Below the pieces are notes generated by a model. It saw only the letters and a list, made by a program, of their open reading frames with translations. It made no database searches and was not told the origin of the DNA. The position numbers were made by a program, and so were the translations under genes. DNA of 64,000 bases from the NCBI GenBank assembly GCA_963976435.1, contig CAXBKQ010000007.1:62001-126000 (forward strand), read 5' to 3'. The DNA is from CAKZNE01 sp963976435 (GTDB lineage: Bacteria; Bacteroidota; Bacteroidia; Flavobacteriales; Schleiferiaceae). Every line of letters begins with the position of its first letter. Position 1 is the first letter of the stretch. Shown here piece after piece: positions 1 to 9,200 of the stretch.

Positions 1-122
1 GTGAGTCAGCAGAAATTGCATTATCAAGTACAAAAGTAGATCAAAAGAAAATTAGGGAAAGTGGATTTGAATACAGATTTAAGGATTTAAGATCTGCACT
101 TGAACATTTAATTTTGGAGTAA
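1..122 (+). CDS. C-terminal end of a TIGR01777-type NAD-dependent epimerase (partial)
   Basis: Reading frame open from base 3 to the TAA at 120-122; the start lies outside the window. The last 39 residues contain the pattern SxxxVDQKKIRESGFEYRFKDLRSALEHL. This resembles the C-terminal DUF1731 tail of the TIGR01777/YfcH family of SDR epimerases, which usually reads 'P..LL.AGF.FR.PDL..AL..L'. Family members are cytosolic proteins of about 300 residues whose substrate is generally unknown. The call rests on this short tail only. Confidence 0.55.
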   Translation, partial: ESAEIALSSTKVDQKKIRESGFEYRFKDLRSALEHLILE

Positions 123-126
123 AAAA

Positions 127-150
127 AAAGCTCCGAAAATTCGGAGCTTT
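127..150. terminator. Bidirectional terminator between the epimerase gene and rpsT
   Basis: Inverted repeat AAAGCTCCGAA / TTCGGAGCTTT (127-137 and 140-150) flanked by an A-run on the left (121-129) and a T-rich stretch on the right. It can therefore end transcripts from both strands, the epimerase on plus and rpsT on minus. The two genes converge here. Confidence 0.8.
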
Positions 151-167
151 AATAATAATATTGAATA

Positions 168-419
168 CTATAGTGATGCAACGTGTTTTGTAAGGCTAGA
201 TTTTAAATTCGCAGCTTTATTCTTGTGAATAATATTTCTTTTTGCCAATTTATCCAACATAGAAACGATAGTTGAAAGTCTACCTTCAGCATCTTTTTTG
301 TCTGAAGTAGCTCTTAAGTCACGTATTGCATTACGTGTAGTTTTATGCTGGTAGCGATTGCGATCTCTTTTTGCTTCGTCAGATCTAACTCTTTTTAACG
401 CTGATTTATGATTTGCCAT
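168..419 (-). CDS. rpsT: 30S ribosomal protein bS20
   Basis: 83-residue, strongly basic protein starting MANHKSALKRVR, the bS20 signature, with the usual alternation of Lys/Arg helices to the end. bS20 binds 16S rRNA at the bottom of the small subunit early in assembly. Full length for the family (about 85). The ATG at 417-419 lies 23 nt downstream of the 3' end of tRNA-Glu on the same strand and no promoter fits in that gap. It is therefore probably transcribed together with the tRNA and released by tRNA 3' processing. The stop is followed by the terminator at 127-150. Confidence 0.97.
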   Translation of the reverse strand: MANHKSALKRVRSDEAKRDRNRYQHKTTRNAIRDLRATSDKKDAEGRLSTIVSMLDKLAKRNIIHKNKAANLKSSLTKHVASL

Positions 420-442
420 ATTCTTAAAACTTTAAAGTCTTG

Positions 443-514
443 CAGCCCATAGGAGAGTCGAACTCCTCTTTCCAGGATGAAAACCTGGCGTCCTAACCGA
501 TAGACGAATGGGCC
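443..514 (-). tRNA. tRNA-Glu (anticodon TTC)
   Basis: On the minus strand a cloverleaf can be drawn. The acceptor GGCCCAT pairs with ATGGGCT (one G-U), the anticodon stem is CCAGG/CCTGG around loop TTTTCAT with anticodon TTC, and the T-arm GAGGAGTTCGACTCTCC contains GTTCGAC. A CCA end is not fully encoded (the gene is followed by CA only). It is the only tRNA gene found in the window and lies between a strong promoter and rpsT. Confidence 0.95.
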
Positions 515-544
515 TTATTATTATTCCCCGTTTTTTTGGGACTG

Positions 545-574
545 CAAATCTAATTCATTTTTTGTTTTCACCAA
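545..574 (-). promoter_or_regulatory. Promoter of the tRNA-Glu/rpsT unit
   Basis: Minus strand shows TTG (572-574), 19 nt, then TAGATTTG (545-552), a perfect match to the Bacteroidota consensus TTG-N19-21-TAnnTTTG. Initiation would fall about 25-30 nt before the tRNA 5' end. Directly downstream the sequence TCCC-A7-CGGGGA can form a small 5' hairpin. The stretch GGGACTGCAAAT at 538-549 (plus strand) recurs exactly at the rpsL promoter. Confidence 0.75.
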
Positions 575-590
575 ACATCTTTTAAAAAAT

Positions 591-1283
591 TCAATCAATT
601 TTTTGCATGTTGGTATGAAAACGGAATCCCAGGCTTTTTGAAGTCCTTATTTGTTGCTCATTATTAAGGGTTTCTAGTTGTTTAACACTTACCAGCATCG
701 AATCCTTAAATTCTGGGACGGTTAGGTCAAAATTCAGGGCATAGATCATAGATGTTTCAATAATATTTCGAAGTTTTTCTTTATCCAACACATCTTTAGT
801 TACATCTCTATATAAAAAGCCTAATTGCCTCCTTCCCTCCACAAAAAAATGACCTTCGCAATTCACAAATATCCTTCCTAGGAGCACGCCAACGTCATTG
901 GCACGATTGTATTTAAAACTATCGGCTAGGAAATTATAAATATTAATCATTCCAAAATAAGCCCTCTTTTTATCTTGTCTTATATAATTACTTTTCCATA
1001 ATGGATGTCCTTTGTCGAAGGTAAATACATTTGAGTGGTGGTTAAAATGTAAAACATCCCCGCTAAAAATAATTTGGGCTTCAAAAACGCTTTTTTCCTT
1101 AAAAACTACTTTCACATTTGAGTCTATCTTTTCAATTGATTCCTCTAATCCCGATGAAATTATTTTTAATTGACCTTTTAAATCGGAAAAAACTTCTCCA
1201 CTTTTTCTATATACTTTTTGCTTGGTGCTGGATTTTTTTTCCAGCAATCTCAAAATTTCAGCATTACAGTTTGAACTTTGCAT
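591..1283 (-). CDS. Hypothetical protein, proS-linked
   Basis: A 230-residue cytosolic-looking protein from the ATG at 1281-1283; the longer reading would start at a TTG inside proS. It starts 1 nt after the proS stop, so the two are probably one transcript. No signal peptide or membrane segment. The first 60 residues are Lys/Glu/Ser-rich and may be coiled coil. The centre is mixed alpha/beta, with aromatic patches such as FDKGHPLWKSNYI and YFGMINIYNFLADSF near residues 85-120. I do not recognise a domain and give no function. It could be a lineage-specific regulator or housekeeping protein. Confidence 0.75.
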   Translation of the reverse strand: MQSSNCNAEILRLLEKKSSTKQKVYRKSGEVFSDLKGQLKIISSGLEESIEKIDSNVKVVFKEKSVFEAQIIFSGDVLHFNHHSNVFTFDKGHPLWKSNYIRQDKKRAYFGMINIYNFLADSFKYNRANDVGVLLGRIFVNCEGHFFVEGRRQLGFLYRDVTKDVLDKEKLRNIIETSMIYALNFDLTVPEFKDSMLVSVKQLETLNNEQQIRTSKSLGFRFHTNMQKID

Positions 1284-1284
1284 C

Positions 1285-2763
1285 TTAATAGGCTTTTGCA
1301 AAAATCACTCTTTTAGAAGAAGGCTTGCCAGTGTAAACACATTCTCCTTCTTCCACCTCAGCATCCAAAGGAATGCAGCGAATGGTGGCTTTAGTTTCTT
1401 GTTTTATTTTTTCCTCAGTTTCAGAACTACCATCCCAATGAGCTAGAACAAAACCTCCTTTTCCATTAATCACCTCCTTAAACTCATCCCAACTATCCAC
1501 CTTGGTGCTATTTTCACTTCTGTGTTTTAGAGCCTTTGCAAAAAGATTTTGTTGAATATCTTTTAGTGTTTTTGGAACTACCTCTCCTAAATCATTTAAA
1601 TCAACAATTGACTTTTCGAGGGTATCCCTTCTAGCAAGCTCGATGGTGTTATTTTCCAAATCACGAGGACCAATTGCTATTCTAAGAGGCACTCCTTTTA
1701 GTTCATATTCATTAAACTTCCATCCCGGTTTGTGGGTATCTCTATTATCAAATTTCACGCTAACACCAAGTTCCTGCAATTGCTTTTTGATTTCCAAAGC
1801 TTTTTCTGAAACCTGATCCAACTGTTCTTGTCCTCTGTAGATAGGAACAATTACAACTTGATAAGGAGCTAAATCAGGTGGTAATACCAATCCATTATCG
1901 TCCGAATGAGTCATAATTAAAGCTCCCATTAAACGAGTTGAAACTCCCCATGAAGTAGCCCATACAAATTCATTTTTACCCTCCTTGCTAGCGAATTTTA
2001 CATCAAATGCCTTGGCGAAGTTTTGCCCTAGGAAATGACTAGTACCAGCTTGCAAGGCTTTTCCATCTTGCATTAAGGCTTCAATACAATAAGTTTCTTC
2101 AGCACCAGCAAACCTTTCACTTTCGGATTTTATTCCTTGAATTACTGGCATGGCCATATACTTTTCAGCAAATTCGGCATATACTTTTAACATCAATTCA
2201 GACTCCTGTAATGCTTCTGTTTTCGTAGAATGTGCGGTATGGCCTTCTTGCCATAAAAATTCTGCAGTTCTAAGAAATAACCTCGTTCTCATTTCCCATC
2301 GAACAACATTTGCCCATTGATTAATTAAGATTGGTAAATCCCTATAGGATTGAATCCAACCTTTATAGGTATTCCATATAATAGCTTCAGAAGTAGGCCT
2401 TACAATCAACTCCTCTTCTAATTTTGCATCCGGGTCTACAATCAATTTAGAATCATCCTGAGGATCAGTCTTTAGTCGATAATGAGTAACTACTGCACAT
2501 TCCTTTGCAAAGCCCTCAGCATTTTTTTCCTCAGCCTCAAAAAGACTTTTAGGAACGAATAAAGGGAAATAGGCATTCTCATGCCCAGTTTCTTTGAACA
2601 TTTTATCCAATTGGGCTTGAATTTTTTCCCATATTGCATAGCCGTAGGGCTTTATCACCATACAGCCACGAACGCCAGAGTTTTCAGCCAAATCAGCTTT
2701 TACCACTAGCTCATTATACCATTTGGAGTAATCCTCTGCCCTTGTTGTAAGATTTTTTGCCAT
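1285..2763 (-). CDS. proS: Proline--tRNA ligase, archaeal/eukaryotic type
   Basis: Class II aminoacyl-tRNA synthetase that charges tRNA-Pro with proline. The ATG at 2761-2763 gives 492 residues (MAKNLTTRAEDYSKWYNEL), the normal length and start of the ProS type 3 family; 12 upstream codons are probably not translated. Class II motifs are visible: motif 2 around VVRWEMRTR...LRTAEFLWQEGH, the proline-pocket RPTSE near residue 126, the C-terminal anticodon-binding domain (PYQVVIVPI) and the final domain ending in IFAKAY. There is no editing insertion domain like that of bacterial-type ProS. Bacteroidota commonly carry this type. The unknown gene at 591-1283 follows immediately. Confidence 0.97.
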   Translation of the reverse strand: MAKNLTTRAEDYSKWYNELVVKADLAENSGVRGCMVIKPYGYAIWEKIQAQLDKMFKETGHENAYFPLFVPKSLFEAEEKNAEGFAKECAVVTHYRLKTDPQDDSKLIVDPDAKLEEELIVRPTSEAIIWNTYKGWIQSYRDLPILINQWANVVRWEMRTRLFLRTAEFLWQEGHTAHSTKTEALQESELMLKVYAEFAEKYMAMPVIQGIKSESERFAGAEETYCIEALMQDGKALQAGTSHFLGQNFAKAFDVKFASKEGKNEFVWATSWGVSTRLMGALIMTHSDDNGLVLPPDLAPYQVVIVPIYRGQEQLDQVSEKALEIKKQLQELGVSVKFDNRDTHKPGWKFNEYELKGVPLRIAIGPRDLENNTIELARRDTLEKSIVDLNDLGEVVPKTLKDIQQNLFAKALKHRSENSTKVDSWDEFKEVINGKGGFVLAHWDGSSETEEKIKQETKATIRCIPLDAEVEEGECVYTGKPSSKRVIFAKAY

Positions 2764-2803
2764 TCTAATTATTGGTATGGAGTTTGTTATTTTTAACAAT
2801 GAA

Positions 2804-2811
2804 CAAAACTA
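2804..2811 (-). promoter_or_regulatory. Possible -7 element of proS
   Basis: TAGTTTTG on the minus strand fits TAnnTTTG and would place initiation about 35 nt before the proS ATG. No TTG stands at the expected -33 position, so support is partial. The 79-bp divergent spacer 2764-2842 holds no comparable element facing the lipoprotein gene. Confidence 0.3.
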
Positions 2812-2842
2812 ATTATTAATTCTACCTATAAAGTCCACAGCT

Positions 2843-4579
2843 ATGAAAAAGTTTTTACTAATCCCTTCCGCACTCATTCTAACACTAAGTCTTAGTTGTA
2901 GTAAAAATCTTTATGTAGCCAATAATTATGATGATGGAATTTACCATGTTCCTGAAACACCAAGCATCCAACCAAGCCCAGAGCAAAGCGAAGATTTTTC
3001 ATTAAGCAGCATTGAAAATCCAGAAAACTCCAATGAAAGCACAACCACAAATCCTAATGCAAATTCTGAGGATTATGTAAATCCTCAAGTTTATAATGAT
3101 CCAGACAATCAATATTATGATAATAACAGCGGTGGAGATGTAATTGTAAATAATTATTATTCACCATCCATCAGACAACCAGGAAATTCAAATTTCTATT
3201 GGAACAATGGCTGGGGAAATAACTATGGTTTTGCATTTGGTTACGATCCATTCTTTTACGACCCTTGGGGCTGGAATTATGGCTGGGGCTATAATTACGG
3301 TTGGGGTTGGAACTCTCGTTGGGGTTGGAATGCAGGATGGGGATGGAATAGTCGCAGATGCTGGAATGGCGGATGGGGAGGATACAACTCCTACTGGGCA
3401 GGCTATTATGACGGTTACCACTTCGGAGGTGGAGGAAACTATTTAGGTGGAAATAGAACTTATGTTGGATATATACCAACCAAAGCTCGAACAAACTCTT
3501 ATAATAACAGAACGGCTATTAGCGGCAGAAAATCAGGAAGAACTGGTTTAAACGGTACTTCTGGAATTTCAGGACGTGCCCAAAATACTGCTAGCAGAAA
3601 TAATGGGCTTGGAGGGAGAGTTATTGGAAAGACTAACGAATCTTCAACATCATCCAGACTAAGTGCATCTAGTAGAAGCTCAAGACTTAATGTAGGACGA
3701 GAGGCAGCAAATACAAATAGCAGGTCTAGAACTCTTGATCAAAATACTAGATCAAGAGCAAGGAATACTGCCAATGTAAATTCTGACCTAAATACTACCA
3801 GGTCTAGAAAACTAGAAACAAAATATTCTCCTAACAGAGTAAGAGATTTAAGCACTGGTAGAGAAACAAATTCTCGGTCTACAAATTCAAGAACTTCCAC
3901 TGAAACTTTTGGAAGGGCCAGCTCTAAGGACAGTTATTTTAACCGAAATGGAAGTGCCCAATCTAGAACAAGAACAAGTAACGAATCCAGACAAAACACC
4001 AATAGAAGTGGTTCAAGTTCACGCTCCAATAATGGAAATTATAGTCCTTCTACTCAATCTAGAAGCCAATCTTCAACTAGATCAAATGGCAATAGGGAAA
4101 CCAATACAAACAGAGGATCTAGCAATAGCAGAAGCAATACCAATCAGAATAGAAGCAGCAGCAATAGAAATAGCGCCAGCCCTTCTACAAATAGTGGAAG
4201 CAGCAGTAAAGGAAATAATTCCAATACAAATTCTAGTTCCAGATCTAGAAGCTATGCTCCGAGTACAAATAGGAGTAGTACACAAAACAGATCCACTACT
4301 AGAACAAGAAGCAGCAGCTCCACCCAGAGCAGAACGAACAGCTCTTCTAGGCAACAGACTAGCAGACAAAGTAATTCGAGCACTAACAAAAGCTACACAC
4401 CATCTCGTAAAAGCTCAAGTAGTCGCTCCTCTAATTCTTCAAGAAGCAGAGCCTCGAGTTCAAGCAGAAGTTCTAGCTCTAGTAGGTCCAGCTCAGCAAG
4501 AAGTAGTTCCAGCTCCCGCAGCAGTTCTAGTTCCAGAAGTAGTTCTTCACGCAGTAGTTCAAGAAGTTCAAGACGATAG
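2843..4579 (+). CDS. Lipoprotein with Trp/Gly/Tyr-rich and Ser/Arg-rich low-complexity regions
   Basis: 578 residues. A lipoprotein signal peptide ends in LSLSC (Cys19), so the protein should be anchored to the envelope. Residues about 20-105 are Asn/Glu/Pro/Ser-rich. About 110-200 is an aromatic stretch with repeated GWGWN-type units (a dozen Trp, many Tyr and Gly). From about 215 to the end it is almost only Ser, Arg, Asn and Thr, finishing in SSSRSS repeats and RR. The composition suggests a disordered, polycationic surface or periplasmic protein, perhaps adhesive or nucleic-acid/polysaccharide binding; that is inference. The gene precedes the FadL-like gene by 23 nt and is divergent from proS. 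The function is not recognised. Confidence 0.85.
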   Translation: MKKFLLIPSALILTLSLSCSKNLYVANNYDDGIYHVPETPSIQPSPEQSEDFSLSSIENPENSNESTTTNPNANSEDYVNPQVYNDPDNQYYDNNSGGDVIVNNYYSPSIRQPGNSNFYWNNGWGNNYGFAFGYDPFFYDPWGWNYGWGYNYGWGWNSRWGWNAGWGWNSRRCWNGGWGGYNSYWAGYYDGYHFGGGGNYLGGNRTYVGYIPTKARTNSYNNRTAISGRKSGRTGLNGTSGISGRAQNTASRNNGLGGRVIGKTNESSTSSRLSASSRSSRLNVGREAANTNSRSRTLDQNTRSRARNTANVNSDLNTTRSRKLETKYSPNRVRDLSTGRETNSRSTNSRTSTETFGRASSKDSYFNRNGSAQSRTRTSNESRQNTNRSGSSSRSNNGNYSPSTQSRSQSSTRSNGNRETNTNRGSSNSRSNTNQNRSSSNRNSASPSTNSGSSSKGNNSNTNSSSRSRSYAPSTNRSSTQNRSTTRTRSSSSTQSRTNSSSRQQTSRQSNSSTNKSYTPSRKSSSSRSSNSSRSRASSSSRSSSSSRSSSARSSSSSRSSSSSRSSSSRSSSRSSRR

Positions 4580-4602
4580 AAAAAACTTAAAAAATCTCCA
4601 AA

Positions 4603-6123
4603 ATGAAAAAATTTCTCACACTCCTAATTCTAGGCGGTGCTTTAAGCACCTATGCCCAAACCATTGATGATATTGAAGCTTTTAATATTAGAGACTTAAA
4701 CGGATCCGCTAGATTTACAGCCATGGGTGGAGCCTTTACTTCCCTAGGAAATGATATTTCAGCCCTACATATCAATCCCGCCTCCGCTGCCATTTACAGA
4801 AAGAGCACCTTGGGGTTTAACCTCGGGTTTAATACATCAACAGGTAATCAAAGCCAATTTTTTGGTGGGACCAGTAATTCTTCCAACTTTAATGTTAACC
4901 TTGAAAACATTGGCTATTTAGGAACCTTTTTGGAAGGCCCATATAAACAAGAAAAGAGATATGGTTTTGGAATATCAAACCATAAAATTGCAAATTTCGA
5001 CAGAAGTTATGCCATCACGGGAACCAATTTTTTAGGTGCTTTTGGGCAGGGATCACTAGCCGACTATTGGCTGAGCAATACAGATGCTTCAGGAAATTTA
5101 TTAGGAGCTTTTGGTTTAGCAGAAAATGAGCTCCTAGGATATGGTTTGCTTGAAGAATATGCTGCTTCAAGAGCTTATATTTTGGTGCCAACAAATGACA
5201 CCATTACCGATGTGGCTTTTGGAACCAGCAGTCCAGGAAGTTCTAATATTCGATACAACAGAATTGAATCTGGATCTCACAATGAATTTGCCTTAACCTT
5301 TGGAGGCGAAGCTAGCAATCGCCTTAGTTATGGTGTTTCCCTAGGATTCCCTTATTTAAGCTATAGAATTGAGGATCAGATAAGAGAATTTAATTTACCA
5401 ACAGACACCACTCCTTTTGACGCAACTTCATATGAGCTAAATAGGACTAATGAAATATCTGCCACGGGTTTTAATATTAAACTGGGTCTTATTTACAAAA
5501 TGTCTCAATGGTGGCGAATAGGAGCCTCTTATCAGTCGCCAAGCTGGTATAGTGTGGATCAATTTTATGAGTTGGATGTTCAGTCATCCTTCAGCGATGG
5601 ATTTCAAGGGGGTAGTGATGTTATTTCCACTGGATTATATAGCTACGGCATAAGAACCCCTGCCATTTATAGAATTGGTACTTCCCTTATTGCAGGGAAA
5701 AGAGGACTTATTAGTGTAGATTATGAATATTCAGATCCAACCAGAGGAAGAACTTATGAAACCAATAACATCAGCTCTATAAGCCAAGATGATTTGGCAG
5801 ATGGAAATTCGAGCATTAATTCTTTAATGACCTCAAGAAATACCCTGCGAATAGGAGCTGAATTAAAAATGGGATTATTCTTTTTAAGAGGTGGCTACTC
5901 CAATCAATCTAGCATCTATCAGGATGGGGATAATTACCGAACCAAACAAACAAACCTTTCTGGTGGAATTGGATTTCAAACCAAAAAATTCAGTATTGAT
6001 ATTAGCTATGTAAACTCTGAATATGGCAGATTAGATTATGTACATCCCTTTGCGGGCGATAATCTTGTAAGCACCACAAATACTAGCAATAATCTTATTA
6101 TAGGTACCAGCATTAGGTTCTAA
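4603..6123 (+). CDS. OmpP1/FadL-like outer-membrane beta-barrel protein
   Basis: 506 residues with a clear signal peptide (MKKFLTLLILGGALSTYAQ) and the N-terminal pattern SARFTAMGGAFTSLGND.SALHINPA. This pattern is typical of Bacteroidota proteins of the OmpP1/FadL superfamily, often annotated as hemin receptor. The N-terminal hatch is followed by alternating amphipathic strands. The last residue is Phe in a terminal beta-strand (IIGTSIRF), as expected for BAM-dependent insertion. FadL-type barrels let hydrophobic substrates cross the outer membrane; the substrate here is unknown. It lies 23 nt behind the lipoprotein gene and is followed by a terminator, so the two genes form a likely operon. 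Confidence 0.85.
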   Translation: MKKFLTLLILGGALSTYAQTIDDIEAFNIRDLNGSARFTAMGGAFTSLGNDISALHINPASAAIYRKSTLGFNLGFNTSTGNQSQFFGGTSNSSNFNVNLENIGYLGTFLEGPYKQEKRYGFGISNHKIANFDRSYAITGTNFLGAFGQGSLADYWLSNTDASGNLLGAFGLAENELLGYGLLEEYAASRAYILVPTNDTITDVAFGTSSPGSSNIRYNRIESGSHNEFALTFGGEASNRLSYGVSLGFPYLSYRIEDQIREFNLPTDTTPFDATSYELNRTNEISATGFNIKLGLIYKMSQWWRIGASYQSPSWYSVDQFYELDVQSSFSDGFQGGSDVISTGLYSYGIRTPAIYRIGTSLIAGKRGLISVDYEYSDPTRGRTYETNNISSISQDDLADGNSSINSLMTSRNTLRIGAELKMGLFFLRGGYSNQSSIYQDGDNYRTKQTNLSGGIGFQTKKFSIDISYVNSEYGRLDYVHPFAGDNLVSTTNTSNNLIIGTSIRF

Positions 6124-6150
6124 TTAGCAAACTACCCCCACGATATTTTA

Positions 6151-6180
6151 GCGCCTCCACAATGAGGGGCTTTTTATTTT
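6151..6180 (+). terminator. Terminator after the outer-membrane protein gene
   Basis: GCGCCTC (6151-6157) pairs with GAGGGGC (6164-6170) with one mismatch and is followed by TTTTTATTTT. It closes the two-gene unit that starts at 2843. Confidence 0.75.
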
Positions 6181-6240
6181 GCAATGAATAGATGGAAAGC
6201 TAAAATTTTGATTTATAACTTAGCCTTTCAAAATATCATC

Positions 6241-9200
6241 ATGAAAAAAATATTTACCCTTATTCTTTGCTTTGCAATTCTCAGCTCCTTCGGGCAGGAT
6301 AAAAAAGCGAAAAGCGAATTGGAAAAAGTTGGACTTTCCTCCCTTAAATTCCGAAACATAGGCCCTGCCTTCACCTCGGGAAGAGTGGCGGATATGGTTG
6401 TAAACCCACAAAATCATTCAGAATATTATGTTGCTACGGCCAGTGGTGGGGTTTGGAAAACAGAAAACCACGGAATAAGTTATGAACCCATTTTCGATAG
6501 CCAAGGATCCTATTCCATTGGATGTATAAGCATGGATCCAAACAATTCTAAAGTTATCTGGGTAGGAACTGGTGAAAATAATAATCAAAGAAGTGTTGCC
6601 TATGGCGATGGCCTTTATAAAAGTATCGACGGAGGAAAAAGCTGGAAAAAAGTAGGCTTAGAAAAATCTGAACATATTGGTATGATTGCCATAAATCCGA
6701 ATAATTCTGATGAGGTATTTGTGGCTGCTTATGGCCCCCTATGGAGCTCCGGTGGTGATAGAGGAATTTATAAAACAAATGATGGCGGTGTAAGTTGGAA
6801 GAAAGTATTAGATGTTTCCGAACATACCGGTTTTAACGAAATACATATGGACCCCAGAAATCCAAAGGTGCTATATGCTACATCACATCAAAGAAGAAGG
6901 CATGTTTGGACCTACCTTTCTGGTGGACCCGAAAGTGATATCTACAAAAGTACAGATGGTGGTGAAAATTGGAATAAACTAAGCTCGGGCATTCCTAGTG
7001 GAGATAAAGGAAGAATTGCTCTTGCCATTTCACCAAGTAATCCAGATCGTATCTATGCGATGATAGAAGGCCATGGTGTTTATCGATCCGATGACCGTGG
7101 TGCCTCCTTTAGTTTTAAAGATGGGTATAACACCAGTGGTAATTATTATGTAGAATTAGTTCCCCACCCACATAATGACAATATTGTTTATAGCATGGAT
7201 ACTTGGATGCATATTTCTACAGATGCTGGAAAAAGTTTCCATAGAATTCAGGAGAAATCCAAGCATGTAGATAACCATTGCCTATGGATAAACCCAAATG
7301 ATCCCAAGCAAATGATCGCCGGTTGTGATGGTGGATTATATGAAACCTACGACAATGGAGAAAATTGGCATTTTAAACCAAATCTACCTATTACCCAATT
7401 TTATAAAGTAGCAGTAGACAATGCCCTTCCCTTTTATAATGTATATGGAGGAACACAAGATAATTTCAGTTTAGGTGGACCCTCAAGAACCAAAAATCAA
7501 CATGGTATTTCAAATTCTGATTGGTTTGTAACTAATACTGGCGACGGTTTTGAGAGCGCCATAGACCCTCAGGATCCCAATATCATTTATGCTCAGGCAC
7601 AATATGGAGGACTCGTTCGATTTGATAAAAAAAGTGGAGAAAGTGTAGGTATAAAACCTTCTCCTGGGAAAAATGAACCTGCCTACAGATATAATTGGGA
7701 TGCTCCATTATTAATCAGCCCACATAATCACAAACGACTATATTTTGCTGCCAATAAGGTTTTTAGAAGTGATGATCAAGGGACAAATTGGAGAGTTATT
7801 AGTAATGATTTAAGCCAAGAAATTGACCGTCATAGTTTACCATTAATGGGTAAAATCTGGAGTGTTGATGCGATTTCCTACGACAGATCCACGAGTAATT
7901 ATGGGAATATTGTTTCACTAGACGAATCTCCATTGCAAGAAAACCTTTTATATGCCGGAACTGATGATGGTCTAATTCACATCACTGAAAACGCTGGTGG
8001 CGACTGGAAAAAGCTGGATAATTTTCCGGGAATACCCAAAAACACCTATGTGAATATGATCCTATGCTCCAAGCATGATGCAAACACCGTTTTTGCTGTT
8101 TTCAACAATCATAAAAATGGTGATTTTAAGCCTTATATTCTAATGTCTAACAATAAAGGCAGCAGTTGGCAAAACATTGGTGCAGGATTACCTGATAATG
8201 CTGCCGTTTATTCGCTAGTTCAAGATCACAAGAACAAAAACCTTCTTTTTGCCGGTACTGAATTTGGTCTTCATTTTTCAATAAATGGAGGAAATTCTTG
8301 GAGAAAACTTTCTTCCGGATTACCAACAATTGCCGTGAGGGATATGGATATTCAGGAAAGGGAAAACGACCTTATTTTGGCAACAATGGGAAGAGGATTT
8401 TATATACTTGATGATTATTCACTTTTGAGATCACTTTCTGATACGATTTTAGAAAAGGAAGCCCATATTTTCCCTACCAAAGATGGCCTTTGCTATTTGG
8501 AAGCTGCCCCATTAGGATATGGAGGTGTAGGATTCCAAGGTGCCTCCTATTATGCTAGTCCAAACCCTCCAACAGGTGTGAATTTTGATATTTACATTAA
8601 GGAGAGTCCAAGCTCTTTGAAATCTCAAAGGAAAAAGGAAGAAAAGGAAAAAATTAAAAATAATGAGAACCCCATCTACCCTAGTCCAGAAGAACTTAGA
8701 GCTGAAGATAGAGAAGAGGATTCCTATTTAATCCTTAGCATAAAAGAAGTAAATGGAAAGGAATTGGTTCGATTGAGTAAATCTTATTTCAGTGGAATAC
8801 ATAGAATTAACTGGGATGGTCGTTTGAGCTCTAAAGCATATTTAAATACTAATGGAGCTCCAAAAACTAATCCTTATGATGCCAATTTAGTTTTACCAGG
8901 AACTTATTCAATTAGTGTCTACAGCAGTATAAATGGAAACATTAAAGCCTTAATTGAAAACCACGAGTTTAAAATCAATTGGTTAGAAGATCATAGTTTA
9001 ATGACTAAGGATAGACCGGGATTATTGGAATTCCAATCTGAAATAGAAAATACAAGAAGAAATATTACAGCAATTTCCAATTTTAAAAATGATTTAAAGG
9101 GTAGGATAAAAAATCTTAAGGCAAATACTCGAAACACCCCTGGTTCAGATTTAAAACTATTGGAAAGATTGCGTAAACTAGAGTATTCCATTTATGAAAT

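Noticed and set aside
3909..4667. 252-codon plus-strand frame inside the Ser/Arg-rich lipoprotein gene
   Set aside because: It is a phase shift of the repetitive Ser/Arg codons (AGC, AGA and similar), has biased Ala/Glu/Leu/Pro composition, and runs over the true stop and into the next gene's start. Same reason for the antisense frame 4082-4369.
6184..6240. Upstream ATG of the propeller gene
   Set aside because: It would put 19 residues before a textbook signal peptide that starts at 6241.
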